Part shown: positions 45,338 to 53,845 of the stretch, one piece after another
Layout of the letters: every line of letters begins with the position of its first letter
How positions within the stretch are numbered: position 1 is the first letter of the stretch
Assembly: GCA_910573745.1 (NCBI GenBank)
Contig: CAJSYI010000015.1
Coordinates: 1-62,450, forward strand
Direction: 5' to 3'
DNA length: 62,450 bases
DNA from: Muribaculaceae bacterium
Lineage (GTDB): Bacteria > Bacteroidota > Bacteroidia > Bacteroidales > Muribaculaceae
Notes under the pieces: generated by a model
The model's input: only the letters and a program-made list of their open reading frames with translations
What the model was told of the DNA's origin: nothing
Databases searched by the model: none
Translations under genes and position numbers: made by a program

Positions 45338-45345
45338 TATTTTTG
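45338..45345 (+). promoter_or_regulatory. -7-like element immediately before the amidohydrolase start
   Basis: TATTTTTG matches TAnnTTTG and ends only four bases before ATG 45350. If functional, the transcript would be leaderless or nearly so. No TTG at the normal distance was found. Confidence 0.4.
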
Positions 45346-45349
45346 CATC

Positions 45350-46501
45350 ATGAAACATGTTTTTCGTCTGATGGCCGTTTTTGCGATGCTTGCCATGGCT
45401 TCGTATATTGAAATGACGGCCTGCACTTCGGCCATAGTGTCGGCCAAAGCCAATCCTTATGGACGTCCGATGCTCTGGAAGCATCGCGACACTTCGACCA
45501 TAGACAACAAAGTGGAGTATGTGGCAGCCAAGAACGGAGACCACGCATACGTCGCTCTTTTCAATGCGGCCGACCGCAGGCTGGAACAGGCCTGGACTGG
45601 CATGAACGATGCAGGGTTCGCCATAATGAACACGGCTTCATACAATCTCAAGGACGACAAAGTCAGCGCACGCAAGATGGACAGGGAAGGGTATGTCATG
45701 ACTATAGCTTTGCGCACGTGCCGGACTGTTGATGATTTCGCGCGCCTGCTTGAGACTTTGCCTCGGCCGATGGGTGTGGAAGCCAATTTCGGCGTGATAG
45801 ACGCCACGGGCAACGGGGCTTTTTTCGAGACCAACAACCATTCTTTCACCCGATTCAACCTTTCAGACGCTTCCGACGGACTCCTTGTCCGCACCAATTA
45901 CAGCCATTCAGGGCGGCCTGGCGAAGGATACGGGTTCATCCGTGAAGAGAATGCGGAGCATCTTTTGCGTCCTTATGCCAAGCGCGGGGAAATAACGCCG
46001 GAACTGCTTACCGAGACCGCGAGCCGGAGCTATTGGCACTCGTTGATGGGGCGGGATTTTGCATTGCCGGACTCGTCGGAGCGTTGGGTGGTGGATCAGG
46101 ACTTCATACCTCGCTACAAGTCCACCGCCACCATCGTGATTGAGGGATGCAGGCCTCTGGACGACGCTGCGGAAGCCACGCCGTCGTTTGTGGCAGACCA
46201 ATATTTGATGTGGACAGGGCTGGGTTTCCCTCCGTGTGCGGAAATTGTCCCTGTATGGTGCAGGCCAGACGGCGTTGACCCTGAGCTCCGTGGCACGGCG
46301 AGAAACGGACATTCTCCTATGGGAGACAAGGTGAAGGCCCGACGTGCCGAGGTGTTTCCTCTGAAGAAGGGGAGCGGAGACAGATATGTTGACATGCATC
46401 GTCTTGTGAACCGGGAAGGCACTGGCTACCTGCAGGTGCTCGTTCCGCAAAACCTTGAAGTGTATGAGCGCATCAGAAGCCGCCGGGATTCAGGACGCTG
46501 A
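45350..46501 (+). CDS. Exported Ntn-type linear amide C-N hydrolase (choloylglycine hydrolase/C45-like)
   Basis: From ATG 45350 (MKHVFRLMAV) the protein has 383 residues. A signal peptide would end at TA/CTSAIVS, exposing Cys25 as the N-terminal nucleophile. Downstream GRPMLWKHRDTS, GMNDAGFAIMNTASYN, and LVRTNYSHSGRP carry the Arg and Asn residues expected of the bile-salt hydrolase / penicillin acylase superfamily. MTAC could also be read as a lipobox. The substrate (bile acid, acyl-homoserine lactone, peptide amide) cannot be told. An extended start at 45299 would overlap the promoter-like element. Confidence 0.8.
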   Translation: MKHVFRLMAVFAMLAMASYIEMTACTSAIVSAKANPYGRPMLWKHRDTSTIDNKVEYVAAKNGDHAYVALFNAADRRLEQAWTGMNDAGFAIMNTASYNLKDDKVSARKMDREGYVMTIALRTCRTVDDFARLLETLPRPMGVEANFGVIDATGNGAFFETNNHSFTRFNLSDASDGLLVRTNYSHSGRPGEGYGFIREENAEHLLRPYAKRGEITPELLTETASRSYWHSLMGRDFALPDSSERWVVDQDFIPRYKSTATIVIEGCRPLDDAAEATPSFVADQYLMWTGLGFPPCAEIVPVWCRPDGVDPELRGTARNGHSPMGDKVKARRAEVFPLKKGSGDRYVDMHRLVNREGTGYLQVLVPQNLEVYERIRSRRDSGR

Positions 46502-47060
46502 AGTGCAGACCGGGCGTTTCGCGATGGGGCGCGGAGAGTTTGCGCGTGCCATGATGACGCGTTTCGGAATGCGCTGGTGGGGGCTTCTCTTTTTTCTTGT
46601 CGTTGCAGGGGCGGTTGCCGCAGCTGTTGTGGCCGACTTGCGCTGGCTTGTAGTGGCTCTGATGCTGGCTTTTATTGTGGCTCCGATGGTTGCCGCGTTC
46701 CTTTATTTCTCTTTCGGATTGCGCGAGGAATGCTATGCCAATGTCCTCCCGCATACCGTGAATGTGTCGCCCGGAGGTTTCCGCATAGTAATAGACGTAA
46801 TGCCGCCGAAGGACTATGATTCGGATCTTGTCAAGGAAGAAGAATCAGAGCCAAAGCCGTTGCGGCGTTACAGCGTGGATTTCAGTGCAGGGGAAATAGG
46901 AAGATACACAGTCGATTCCAATGGGATCACCGTGGCGGTAAATGCATCGTCGAAAGGATTCGTGAGATTGCCGTTCGGGTCTTTCGGTTCGGAGGAAGAG
47001 TTCCGTAAAGCGGTTGAAATCATCGGTTCTTATCATAGAGGGAATGAAGAGCGTGTTTGA
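46464..47060 (+). CDS. Small membrane protein of unknown function
   Basis: Two adjacent hydrophobic segments (WWGLLFFLVVAGAVAAAVV and LRWLVVALMLAFIVAPMVAAFLYF) precede a soluble C-terminal domain with VSPGGFRIVIDVM and RRYSVDFSAGEIGRYTVDSNG. ATG 46464 overlaps the previous gene by 38 bases; ATG 46524 is a non-overlapping alternative. I do not recognise the family. It probably shares a transcript with the amidohydrolase. A membrane-anchored protein with a cytoplasmic or periplasmic domain is all that can be inferred. Confidence 0.65.
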   Translation: MSASEAAGIQDAEVQTGRFAMGRGEFARAMMTRFGMRWWGLLFFLVVAGAVAAAVVADLRWLVVALMLAFIVAPMVAAFLYFSFGLREECYANVLPHTVNVSPGGFRIVIDVMPPKDYDSDLVKEEESEPKPLRRYSVDFSAGEIGRYTVDSNGITVAVNASSKGFVRLPFGSFGSEEEFRKAVEIIGSYHRGNEERV

Positions 47061-47103
47061 ACAAAAAAACTCCCGACACGCTCCGAAATCCGTAAAGTTT
47101 TCG

Positions 47104-47111
47104 TAATTTTG
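47104..47111 (+). promoter_or_regulatory. -7 element for the thioesterase gene
   Basis: TAATTTTG matches TAnnTTTG, 23 bases before ATG 47135. No clear TTG at -33. Confidence 0.55.
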
Positions 47112-47134
47112 TCTCAAAGAAAACCATTTCTGCA

Positions 47135-47554
47135 ATGAGAATATTAAAGGACAGCCGCCGCAAATACTGTTTCATAATGGATATGGAGGTGCGCGACTAT
47201 GAACTTGACTGCGAACAGATAGTCAACAATGCTAATTATCTTCATTACATAGAGCATACGCGCCATAAGTTCTGCGCCGATGCCGGTCTGTCGTTCATTG
47301 ACATGCACAATGCGGGAATAGATGCAGTAGTGCGCAAGATTGAAATCGAATACAAGACATCGCTGCGCGGAGGGGACAGCTTCATAAGCTGCCTGCGTCT
47401 TGAGCGCAAAGGGCCGCGATTCATTTTCCATCAGGACATACTGAAGCCCGGAGGCGAGGTGGTGGCCGAAGCTTTGGTAACCGTCGTTGTATTGAAGGAC
47501 GGCCGCCTTTCTCGCGGCGACGAACTGGCTGCGGTTTTCAAGAAATATCTGTGA
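47135..47554 (+). CDS. Acyl-CoA thioesterase (4HBT/YbgC-like hotdog fold)
   Basis: The 139-residue hotdog protein hydrolyses acyl-CoA or acyl-ACP thioesters. The motif YELDCEQIVNNANYLHYIEHTRHKF corresponds to the family's active-site loop (Asp-x5-N-x-x-Y-L, here with Glu/Asp residues upstream of NNANYLHY). The later IEIEYKTSLRGGDSF and VVAEALVTVVVLKDG are typical strands. The start and stop fit the family length of 130-150. It is followed after 11 bases by dprA. Confidence 0.88.
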   Translation: MRILKDSRRKYCFIMDMEVRDYELDCEQIVNNANYLHYIEHTRHKFCADAGLSFIDMHNAGIDAVVRKIEIEYKTSLRGGDSFISCLRLERKGPRFIFHQDILKPGGEVVAEALVTVVVLKDGRLSRGDELAAVFKKYL

Positions 47555-47565
47555 ATTGACAAGCT

Positions 47566-48681
47566 ATGGCCGATTCAAGGTTGCTGCCTCTCGCCTTTTC
47601 TATGATGAAAGGCACGGGAATGCCTCTTTTCCGCCTTATGCAGGAGCGGGGGATGTCCGTGGCAGACTTCTTTGCGACGGATTCGGTGGAGATTGCCGGG
47701 CGGCTCGGGCTTCGCGATGTCTCAGCGGTCGATTCCTACATCCGGGAAGAGGCGGTGGCGGCTGCCCGCGAAGAGATCGCCTTCTGCGACCGCCATTCCA
47801 TACGGGTTCTTTCACCTGCCGATGAGGCATATCCGCTCAGGCTTCTTGAACTTCCCGATGCTCCTACTTCTCTTTTCGTGCTTGGCGATTGCGACCTGAA
47901 TGCCTCAAGAGTCATATCTGTAGTCGGTACACGCACACCGACGCCATACGGCACTAATTTCGTCCGCGCGGCGGTGGAGGAGCTTGCTGCCGTCGCATCT
48001 CCGGTAACTGTAGTGAGCGGACTTGCCTACGGAATTGATGTGGCCGCCCATTCTGCCGCCCTTGCCTGCGGCTTACCCACGGTTGCAGTCGTGGCCCACG
48101 GTCTGGACACGCTTTATCCGGCGGCGCATCGCGACATCGCGCGGCGTATGATACGCGGTGGCGGTGCCATCGTTTCTGAATATCCTCACGGCACCACTCC
48201 CTTCCGTGGACGCTTTCTTGAGCGAAACCGCATAGTTGCCGCCCTTTCTGATGCGTGTCTCGTTGCCGAGAGCGACATAAAAGGCGGAGCCATGTCGACT
48301 GCGTCCATAGCGTTCGGGATTGACCGCGAAGTCATGGCTCTTCCCGGACGTATTTCAGACCGTTTCAGTTCAGGATGCAACCATCTGATACGAAAGAACA
48401 AGGCTTGGCTTGTCTCCAGACCTGGAGACATTGTTGACATTATGGACTGGCAATCGGTGGCGTCGAATGCGGATGCCGTTGACCGTTCGCTTTTTCCTGA
48501 ACTCGATGAGCCGCAACGAAGCATCTTCGAATGCCTTAGCGGTTCATCCGAGCCGCTGGGCATCGATGAGATGCACGTTCGTCTCGGTTTTCCGGTCTCC
48601 GTGTTGATGTCGCAGCTCGGCGAGATGGAATTTGACGGACTCGTGATCAAATATCCCGGCAACCGTTATCACCCGGCCTGA
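47566..48681 (+). CDS. dprA: DNA processing protein DprA (Smf)
   Basis: It loads RecA onto incoming single-stranded DNA during transformation. The 371-residue protein has a SAM-like N-terminal region, the Rossmann core with VISVVGTRTPTPYGT, VVSGLAYGIDVAAHSAAL, TVAVVAHGLDTLYPAAH, SEYPHGTTPFRGRFLERNRIVAALS (split by design of the fold) and ESDIKGGAMSTA, and a C-terminal winged helix (about residues 300-371). The gene is intact. Many non-competent Bacteroidales also keep dprA. Confidence 0.95.
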   Translation: MADSRLLPLAFSMMKGTGMPLFRLMQERGMSVADFFATDSVEIAGRLGLRDVSAVDSYIREEAVAAAREEIAFCDRHSIRVLSPADEAYPLRLLELPDAPTSLFVLGDCDLNASRVISVVGTRTPTPYGTNFVRAAVEELAAVASPVTVVSGLAYGIDVAAHSAALACGLPTVAVVAHGLDTLYPAAHRDIARRMIRGGGAIVSEYPHGTTPFRGRFLERNRIVAALSDACLVAESDIKGGAMSTASIAFGIDREVMALPGRISDRFSSGCNHLIRKNKAWLVSRPGDIVDIMDWQSVASNADAVDRSLFPELDEPQRSIFECLSGSSEPLGIDEMHVRLGFPVSVLMSQLGEMEFDGLVIKYPGNRYHPA

Positions 48682-48705
48682 TGCATATGCCGGGATAATG
48701 GGGCT

Positions 48706-48762
48706 GACAATAGAATGCATAATGGCATTGGATTGAAAAAACGACCCAATGCCATTATTGTC
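48706..48762. terminator. Bidirectional terminator between dprA and the phosphorylase
   Basis: AATGGCATTGG (48721-48731) pairs with CCAATGCCATT (48746-48756), extended by GACAAT/ATTGTC at the base. Confidence 0.8.
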
Positions 48763-48775
48763 TTTGCTTTAAATT

Positions 48776-49654
48776 TCAGATGCGGTCGAGGACTGTCTCT
48801 ATCAGGCGGCGCACGTGTGGTTTGTAGTCTGTGTTGGCTGTCGTGGCCCGACGTTCGGCTATGATGCAGCAGACGGTCATTGCTTTGTGTCCGAGCATTT
48901 TCGCCATCCCTTGCAGACATGCCGATTCCATCTCAAAGTTTGTGATGGGACGACCCTTGTAGCGGAAGCTTTCGATTTTTTTGTTGAGTTCGGGGTCGGC
49001 AAGCTTAAGCCTCACCATCCGTCCTTGCGGGGCATAGAATCCCACTGCGGCGATTGTGTAGCCTCGACGCATGTCATCGCGGCCTATTTCATCTATAAGT
49101 CCGGGGTCGGCATCGACGGTGTATGGGGCGGCCCATGACGGGTCCCAGTTGACATGCTCACAGAATTCCCGTTCGAAATCCAGGTCGCACACGCGGTCTC
49201 TGTCGGCATAGAAATTCAGAATGCCGTCAAATCCCATCCCTTTTTCAGCCATCACGAAGTCGCCTATGCGGAGGTCTTCCTGCAGCGAGCCGGAAGTGCC
49301 TACGCGCACCATCCGGAGAGTGCGGTGTTCCGGCTTGACCTCACGTGTTTTGAAGTCCACGTTGGCAAGGGCGTCGAGTTCGGTTACGACGATTTCGATG
49401 TTGTCGGGGCCGATGCCATGCGAGATGCACATAAGCTCTTTCCCTTTGTATGTTCCGGCTATGGCATGGAATTCACGGGAATGCACGTCATAGTCGATTT
49501 TGTCGAAATACGATGCCACCATATCGACGCGTCCGGGGTCTCCGACGAGTATGATGTTGTCGCGGAGCTGGTCGGGGCGGAGGTGGATATGGAATGCCGA
49601 GCCGTCATCGTTGATGATAAGCTCGGAAGCTGGGATTACACGTGGTTTGTCCAT
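48776..49654 (-). CDS. Nucleoside phosphorylase, uridine phosphorylase-like
   Basis: From ATG 49654 (MDKPRVIPAS) the protein has 292 residues. The PNP/UDP phosphorylase family 1 motifs are present: NIILVGDPGRVDM (phosphate site), ISHGIGPDNIEIVVTELDAL, VRVGTSGSLQEDLRIGD and FEMESACLQGMAKMLGH (sugar-binding EMES). It cleaves nucleosides with phosphate; uridine phosphorylase is the best family call. The ORF extension to 49720 overlaps the transporter gene and is not supported. Confidence 0.88.
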   Translation of the reverse strand: MDKPRVIPASELIINDDGSAFHIHLRPDQLRDNIILVGDPGRVDMVASYFDKIDYDVHSREFHAIAGTYKGKELMCISHGIGPDNIEIVVTELDALANVDFKTREVKPEHRTLRMVRVGTSGSLQEDLRIGDFVMAEKGMGFDGILNFYADRDRVCDLDFEREFCEHVNWDPSWAAPYTVDADPGLIDEIGRDDMRRGYTIAAVGFYAPQGRMVRLKLADPELNKKIESFRYKGRPITNFEMESACLQGMAKMLGHKAMTVCCIIAERRATTANTDYKPHVRRLIETVLDRI

Positions 49655-49716
49655 ATTATTGTTTTTTGAGTGGTAAATGTCTCTTTCGGATATTACGCTT
49701 TCAATGACACGAAGGT

Positions 49717-50949
49717 TCATTTACGCTTCACGAGCGCGACGGTTCCGATTGCGGTGCACACAAGGAGCATTCCGACTCCGATGAAGAAGATGAAATGGAA
49801 CGAGGTCGCATCCACAATCAGTCCCCAGCCGCCGGAAGCGATCGCTCCTCCGGCAGCAAGAGCCATGGACATTATGGAATATATGCGGGCGTAGTCCACG
49901 CTTCCGAACACCGTGCGGGTGAGCATGGCAGTCTGCACCGTCACTCCGGCGTATGCCCATCCGAAGAGGAACGCACCTGAGATGATGATGGCGAGTCCCC
50001 AGTTTCCGGCAATCATCAGAAGAAGTCCGGATATTCCGCCGAGGGTGGTTACCAGTACTCCTGCCAGACAGTTGCGGTCGTTGATGTGTCCGAGGGCGAG
50101 TTTGCCGATCATGACTCCGGCCATGACCGCAGAGGCGGCGAGGGAGGCCTGCTCGAGAGTGAAATGAAGCGACGTTACGTAATTCGGTATGAAGAGGTTG
50201 AGGGTTGACATGGCCATCATCAGGAAAGAGAAGACCACCACGCCGTAAAATACAGGCATGCGCACGGCTTTGGCGAAGCTGATTCCTCCGGCAGCCGCAG
50301 CCTTGTCGGGAGACGGGGCATCTTCCTGGGATTTTTCGCCGTAGGGGAGAAGACCTTTGTCGGAAGGACGGTCGCGGAGAAGCAATGCCAGCAAAGGAGA
50401 ATTGACGAGGAGCACAAACAGGCCGAAAGATATGTAGGCCGTCTGCCAACCGTATGAGGTGATGATTGATGCACCTATGGGGTTGAATATCATACCGCCC
50501 ACGCCTGAGGCCGCGCTGCATATTCCCATCAGAAGCCCGACCTTCACGCGGAACCAGCGGTTGATCAGGGTGGGGAAGCTGAGGTAAAGAAGGAAAGCCA
50601 CCGTGATTCCGAGCACGGCACCTGCCACGTAGAATTCCCAAAGTCGAGTGCACATGCCCATTGCGCATAGGGTCAGACCCATGAGCGCGGAATTTCCGGC
50701 AAGGAGCCAGCGTGCGCTGAAACGCTCTATCATCTTGCCGCCGATGGGAAGTATAAGCGTGGAGGCGATGTACATTATCGACATATAAAGCCCGAACTCG
50801 CCTACGCTGACTCCAAGCGAGGAACTGACGGGTTTGTAGAATATTCCGGCACAACTGAAAGTTATGCCGATGTTCACGCCCATCATCAGGCAGCAGCAGG
50901 CCACGATTATGAAGCCGTAGTGGCGTCCGGCTTTGATGGAGTTTGCCAT
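49717..50949 (-). CDS. Major facilitator superfamily transporter (OFA-like)
   Basis: The 410-residue protein has 12 hydrophobic segments, the intracellular loop GKMIERFSARW after helix 2, and a long central loop with GEKSQEDAPSPDKAA between helices 6 and 7. The topology and the GVNIGITFSCAGIFYKPVSSSLG opening resemble oxalate/formate antiporter-like and monocarboxylate MFS carriers. It lies 62 bases upstream of the phosphorylase and in the same direction, so they may be co-transcribed, but the substrate is unknown. Confidence 0.85.
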   Translation of the reverse strand: MANSIKAGRHYGFIIVACCCLMMGVNIGITFSCAGIFYKPVSSSLGVSVGEFGLYMSIMYIASTLILPIGGKMIERFSARWLLAGNSALMGLTLCAMGMCTRLWEFYVAGAVLGITVAFLLYLSFPTLINRWFRVKVGLLMGICSAASGVGGMIFNPIGASIITSYGWQTAYISFGLFVLLVNSPLLALLLRDRPSDKGLLPYGEKSQEDAPSPDKAAAAGGISFAKAVRMPVFYGVVVFSFLMMAMSTLNLFIPNYVTSLHFTLEQASLAASAVMAGVMIGKLALGHINDRNCLAGVLVTTLGGISGLLLMIAGNWGLAIIISGAFLFGWAYAGVTVQTAMLTRTVFGSVDYARIYSIMSMALAAGGAIASGGWGLIVDATSFHFIFFIGVGMLLVCTAIGTVALVKRK

Positions 50950-50975
50950 TCAGGTGTCGTTTTTGCTTTGGGATG

Positions 50976-50983
50976 CAAAGTTA
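50976..50983 (-). promoter_or_regulatory. -7 element for the MFS transporter
   Basis: On the minus strand TAACTTTG matches TAnnTTTG, 26 bases before the start at 50949. Confidence 0.55.
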
Positions 50984-51055
50984 GTGAAAAAACGGTTGCC
51001 GACGAAAGTTATATCACGGCATTTTTGAAGAAAAGCATTTTTCGTCGGACAAATG

Positions 51056-51093
51056 CAGCCGGGATGGAACAATCCGTAATTCCATCCCGGCTG
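51056..51093. terminator. Terminator hairpin after malQ
   Basis: CAGCCGGGATGGAA (51056-51069) pairs perfectly with TTCCATCCCGGCTG (51080-51093), 46 bases past the minus-strand stop of malQ. A second, weaker GAAGAGCC/GGCTCGGCTTC hairpin lies between them. Confidence 0.75.
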
Positions 51094-51138
51094 TGTCTAT
51101 GAAGAGCCGTGTCTTGGGGCTCGGCTTCTGTTTGAGGT

Positions 51139-53820
51139 TCAGTTGCGGCCTGATGCGCATATGTGTTGGCGCATTGCGGAATTGAAAGCGTCGGCGGCAA
51201 GAAGCTCGTCGAGCGTCAGGTGCATCCGGTAACACCAGTAATGCGCCGGATTGCTCGGGTCGTTTATCTGTTCTTCACGAGGGTCGTTCCTGCGCATGCT
51301 TCCGTCGGCTGAAAGCCAGTCCTGAAGCGGATTGATGCAAAGCATCGAAGGGCTTTTGAGGAGAATGTCGAGAATCTTGCCGCATATCCATGGCTCGGCG
51401 AAGAAAGGTGCCGTGCCGCTCTCCTGCAGGATTTCGTTGAAATAGCGTTGCGAGCGTTGATGGTCGCTTTCCCACCATCCGCGTATCCCCGCCATATCGT
51501 GGGTGGATGATGTGCAGACTGAATGGTAGGGATAATGCCACGTGTCCCCAAACTCCGTTGCAGGTTCTTTCGGCATGCGAGGGATTTCGAGCGAAAGTAT
51601 CTGAAGCCTGTGCATCACTTCCGGCACGCAGCCGGGAATCATGCCGAGGTCTTCGGCGCATGTGAGCATCCGCGTGGAGAAGATTATGGGCGGAAGTTTC
51701 CATAAAGCCTTTTCTGCCCAGAACTCGTTGTGGCGATGATAGAAGAAGTCGTTGTAGAGACGGTCGAAACGACTCTTCTCGTAGTCGGAGAGGATGCGGT
51801 ATTGGTGAGTGGACTGTGCGGCTATCCGTGGATGGTAATGCCCTTTTTGTGCGGGGTCTTCGATGAACAGCACGTCGTCGAGCAGTCTGAGGAGCGCGTT
51901 CTCAAAAAGCGAATTCCTCTCGTCTCTTTCCTTATCGGCGAAAAAGCCGGCCACCTTCCGCTGCGTGTCGAATTCCGGACGCAGACGGTAGCATCCTTCT
52001 CCCGAAGCCGTAAGGAAAGAGAGTTTTGCCTCCTCGGCATGGTCGCCGAAAAAGTCGGGGAGCATGCATTCGAGTATTAGCGGACGCGCCTGTTCCTCCG
52101 GGTTGAGCCAGAAGTCATAGGTGTGTCGCAGCTCCTCGGGGGAATACGGTAGCGCAGGGCTGAAATGCCCCAGAAGGCCGTGGACGGCGTCGAGCGGAAT
52201 CTGCCATATCCTGAAGAAGCCGAGGATGTGGTCGATGCGGTATGCGTCGAAATATTCCGACATCTTTCCGAAACGCTCTTTCCACCAGCTGAATCCGTCG
52301 GCCGACATTCCTTCCCAGTTGTAGGTTGGGAAGCCCCAGTTCTGACCCAGCACGGAAAAGTCGTCGGGCGGCGCGCCGGCCTGCGAGTCCATGTTGAACA
52401 GGCGGGGATTCTTCCATGTGTCAACGCTTTCGCGCCCTACGCCGATGGGAATGTCTCCTTTGAGCACGACTCCGTGCTGATGGGCGAAATTGCGCACTTC
52501 GCGCAACTGCCTGTCGAGGTGGAACTGCTCGAAAAAGAAGAACCCTGTCTCTTCTGCGTTGTCGGTGCAGAAACGCAGGATGGCCTCTTCGTCATAGACG
52601 GCATATTCTTCCCATTGTGAATGGTCTGGCGTGTCGAAGCGGTCGCGCAGCGCACGCCAGGCGGCATACGGACGCAGCCAGTTTTCGTTGGCCGACGCGA
52701 ATGCCTTGAATTCCTCTGTCTTCATCTGGCGTTGGCCGGACTGGGCGTAAAGTTCGCGCATGTACTGCTCTTTCAGGGCCGTGGCGGCTTCGTAGTCCAC
52801 TTGTGGCAGTGCATTTAGGCGTGCACACTCTTCGGCGAAATGCTTGCGGCGTGAAGCGTCTTTCAGTGTGCCTGCGGCCTGAGGGCGGACATACATCGGA
52901 TGAAGGGCGAACGAAGAGTTTGCGCTGTATGGATATGAGTCGGCACGGGTCTTGGTCTTGGTGGTGTCGTTGACCGGAAGCGTCTGCAGGAAACGCTGGC
53001 CGGTCTTTTCGCACCATTCCACCATTTTCTTGAGGTCGAAGAAGTCGCCGCAGCCGAAATCGTCGTCGGAACGCAGCGAAAACACTGGGACGGCAGTCCC
53101 TGCGCCTCGCCAGTCGTTGCGCGGATTGGCAAACCTCAGCCCGTTGACGGCGATGTGTTCTTTCGGCGAAGCCGCCGGTGTGTTGAAGATGCGGTTGGCG
53201 CGATTCTCCCATACCACAGGCTCTGCCGTGTCTTTCTTAATTATCAGGAACTTGTACTCGCAGGGAAGCTCAAGGTCGGCGATGTTTATGTTGGCGTTCC
53301 AGAAAGGGAACTCCGCGTCGTTGAGCCTTACGGCCTGGGTCGGGTCCCACTTGCCTAAGGCCTTGCAGCTGCCTGCCACGGCAAGGATTTCATCGGGTTT
53401 TACCATCGGTGCGGCCACCCTCAGCCTCAGCGATTCCGGGCGGGCTTTGAGCGGCTGGTCTGGGCATTGCCTCATCATGATTCCGTCGGCGAATGCCGAG
53501 GAATAGAAAGGGAAATCGGCAGGCATGTCTTCCCAGGCATCGAAAATCCTGTAGGACTTTATTGCCTGCCCCGGCACGAAAGTGCGAGGCTCGCCCCATT
53601 CGAGCCTTATGGAGCCGTTGTCGCGCTTTACGAAGTAGTGATATCTGAAGCAGCCGGGACTTCTGTCAAGGTCAACGGTAAGCTCCCATGTCTCACCGCC
53701 GATCAGCCGCATGGCCACGGCCTTGTCGGGCTGTCCGGAACCGAGGGCGGGGATCGAGCCGCTTATGTAGAGCGTCTCGCCCCATTCGGTCCGGTAGTTT
53801 ATGCTGAAGGAAATTTTCAT
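51139..53820 (-). CDS. malQ: 4-alpha-glucanotransferase with two N-terminal CBM20 domains
   Basis: The 893-residue enzyme transfers alpha-1,4-glucan segments in the cytoplasm. Two starch-binding CBM20-like domains (about 1-110, LYISGSIPALGSGQPDKAVAM; and 120-230, LAVAGSCKALGKWDP) precede the GH77 catalytic domain. Catalytic segments are AYRIDHILGFFRIW (nucleophile Asp), TCAEDLGMIPGCV (acid/base Glu) and SSTHDMAGIRGWWE (Asp). The large GH77 inserts and CBM20 pair match the DPE2-like type found in plants and Bacteroidetes. It starts 25 bases after nrdJ and is probably co-transcribed with it. Confidence 0.93.
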   Translation of the reverse strand: MKISFSINYRTEWGETLYISGSIPALGSGQPDKAVAMRLIGGETWELTVDLDRSPGCFRYHYFVKRDNGSIRLEWGEPRTFVPGQAIKSYRIFDAWEDMPADFPFYSSAFADGIMMRQCPDQPLKARPESLRLRVAAPMVKPDEILAVAGSCKALGKWDPTQAVRLNDAEFPFWNANINIADLELPCEYKFLIIKKDTAEPVVWENRANRIFNTPAASPKEHIAVNGLRFANPRNDWRGAGTAVPVFSLRSDDDFGCGDFFDLKKMVEWCEKTGQRFLQTLPVNDTTKTKTRADSYPYSANSSFALHPMYVRPQAAGTLKDASRRKHFAEECARLNALPQVDYEAATALKEQYMRELYAQSGQRQMKTEEFKAFASANENWLRPYAAWRALRDRFDTPDHSQWEEYAVYDEEAILRFCTDNAEETGFFFFEQFHLDRQLREVRNFAHQHGVVLKGDIPIGVGRESVDTWKNPRLFNMDSQAGAPPDDFSVLGQNWGFPTYNWEGMSADGFSWWKERFGKMSEYFDAYRIDHILGFFRIWQIPLDAVHGLLGHFSPALPYSPEELRHTYDFWLNPEEQARPLILECMLPDFFGDHAEEAKLSFLTASGEGCYRLRPEFDTQRKVAGFFADKERDERNSLFENALLRLLDDVLFIEDPAQKGHYHPRIAAQSTHQYRILSDYEKSRFDRLYNDFFYHRHNEFWAEKALWKLPPIIFSTRMLTCAEDLGMIPGCVPEVMHRLQILSLEIPRMPKEPATEFGDTWHYPYHSVCTSSTHDMAGIRGWWESDHQRSQRYFNEILQESGTAPFFAEPWICGKILDILLKSPSMLCINPLQDWLSADGSMRRNDPREEQINDPSNPAHYWCYRMHLTLDELLAADAFNSAMRQHICASGRN

Positions 53821-53845
53821 GTAAGAATCTACGGAAAAACAGGGA

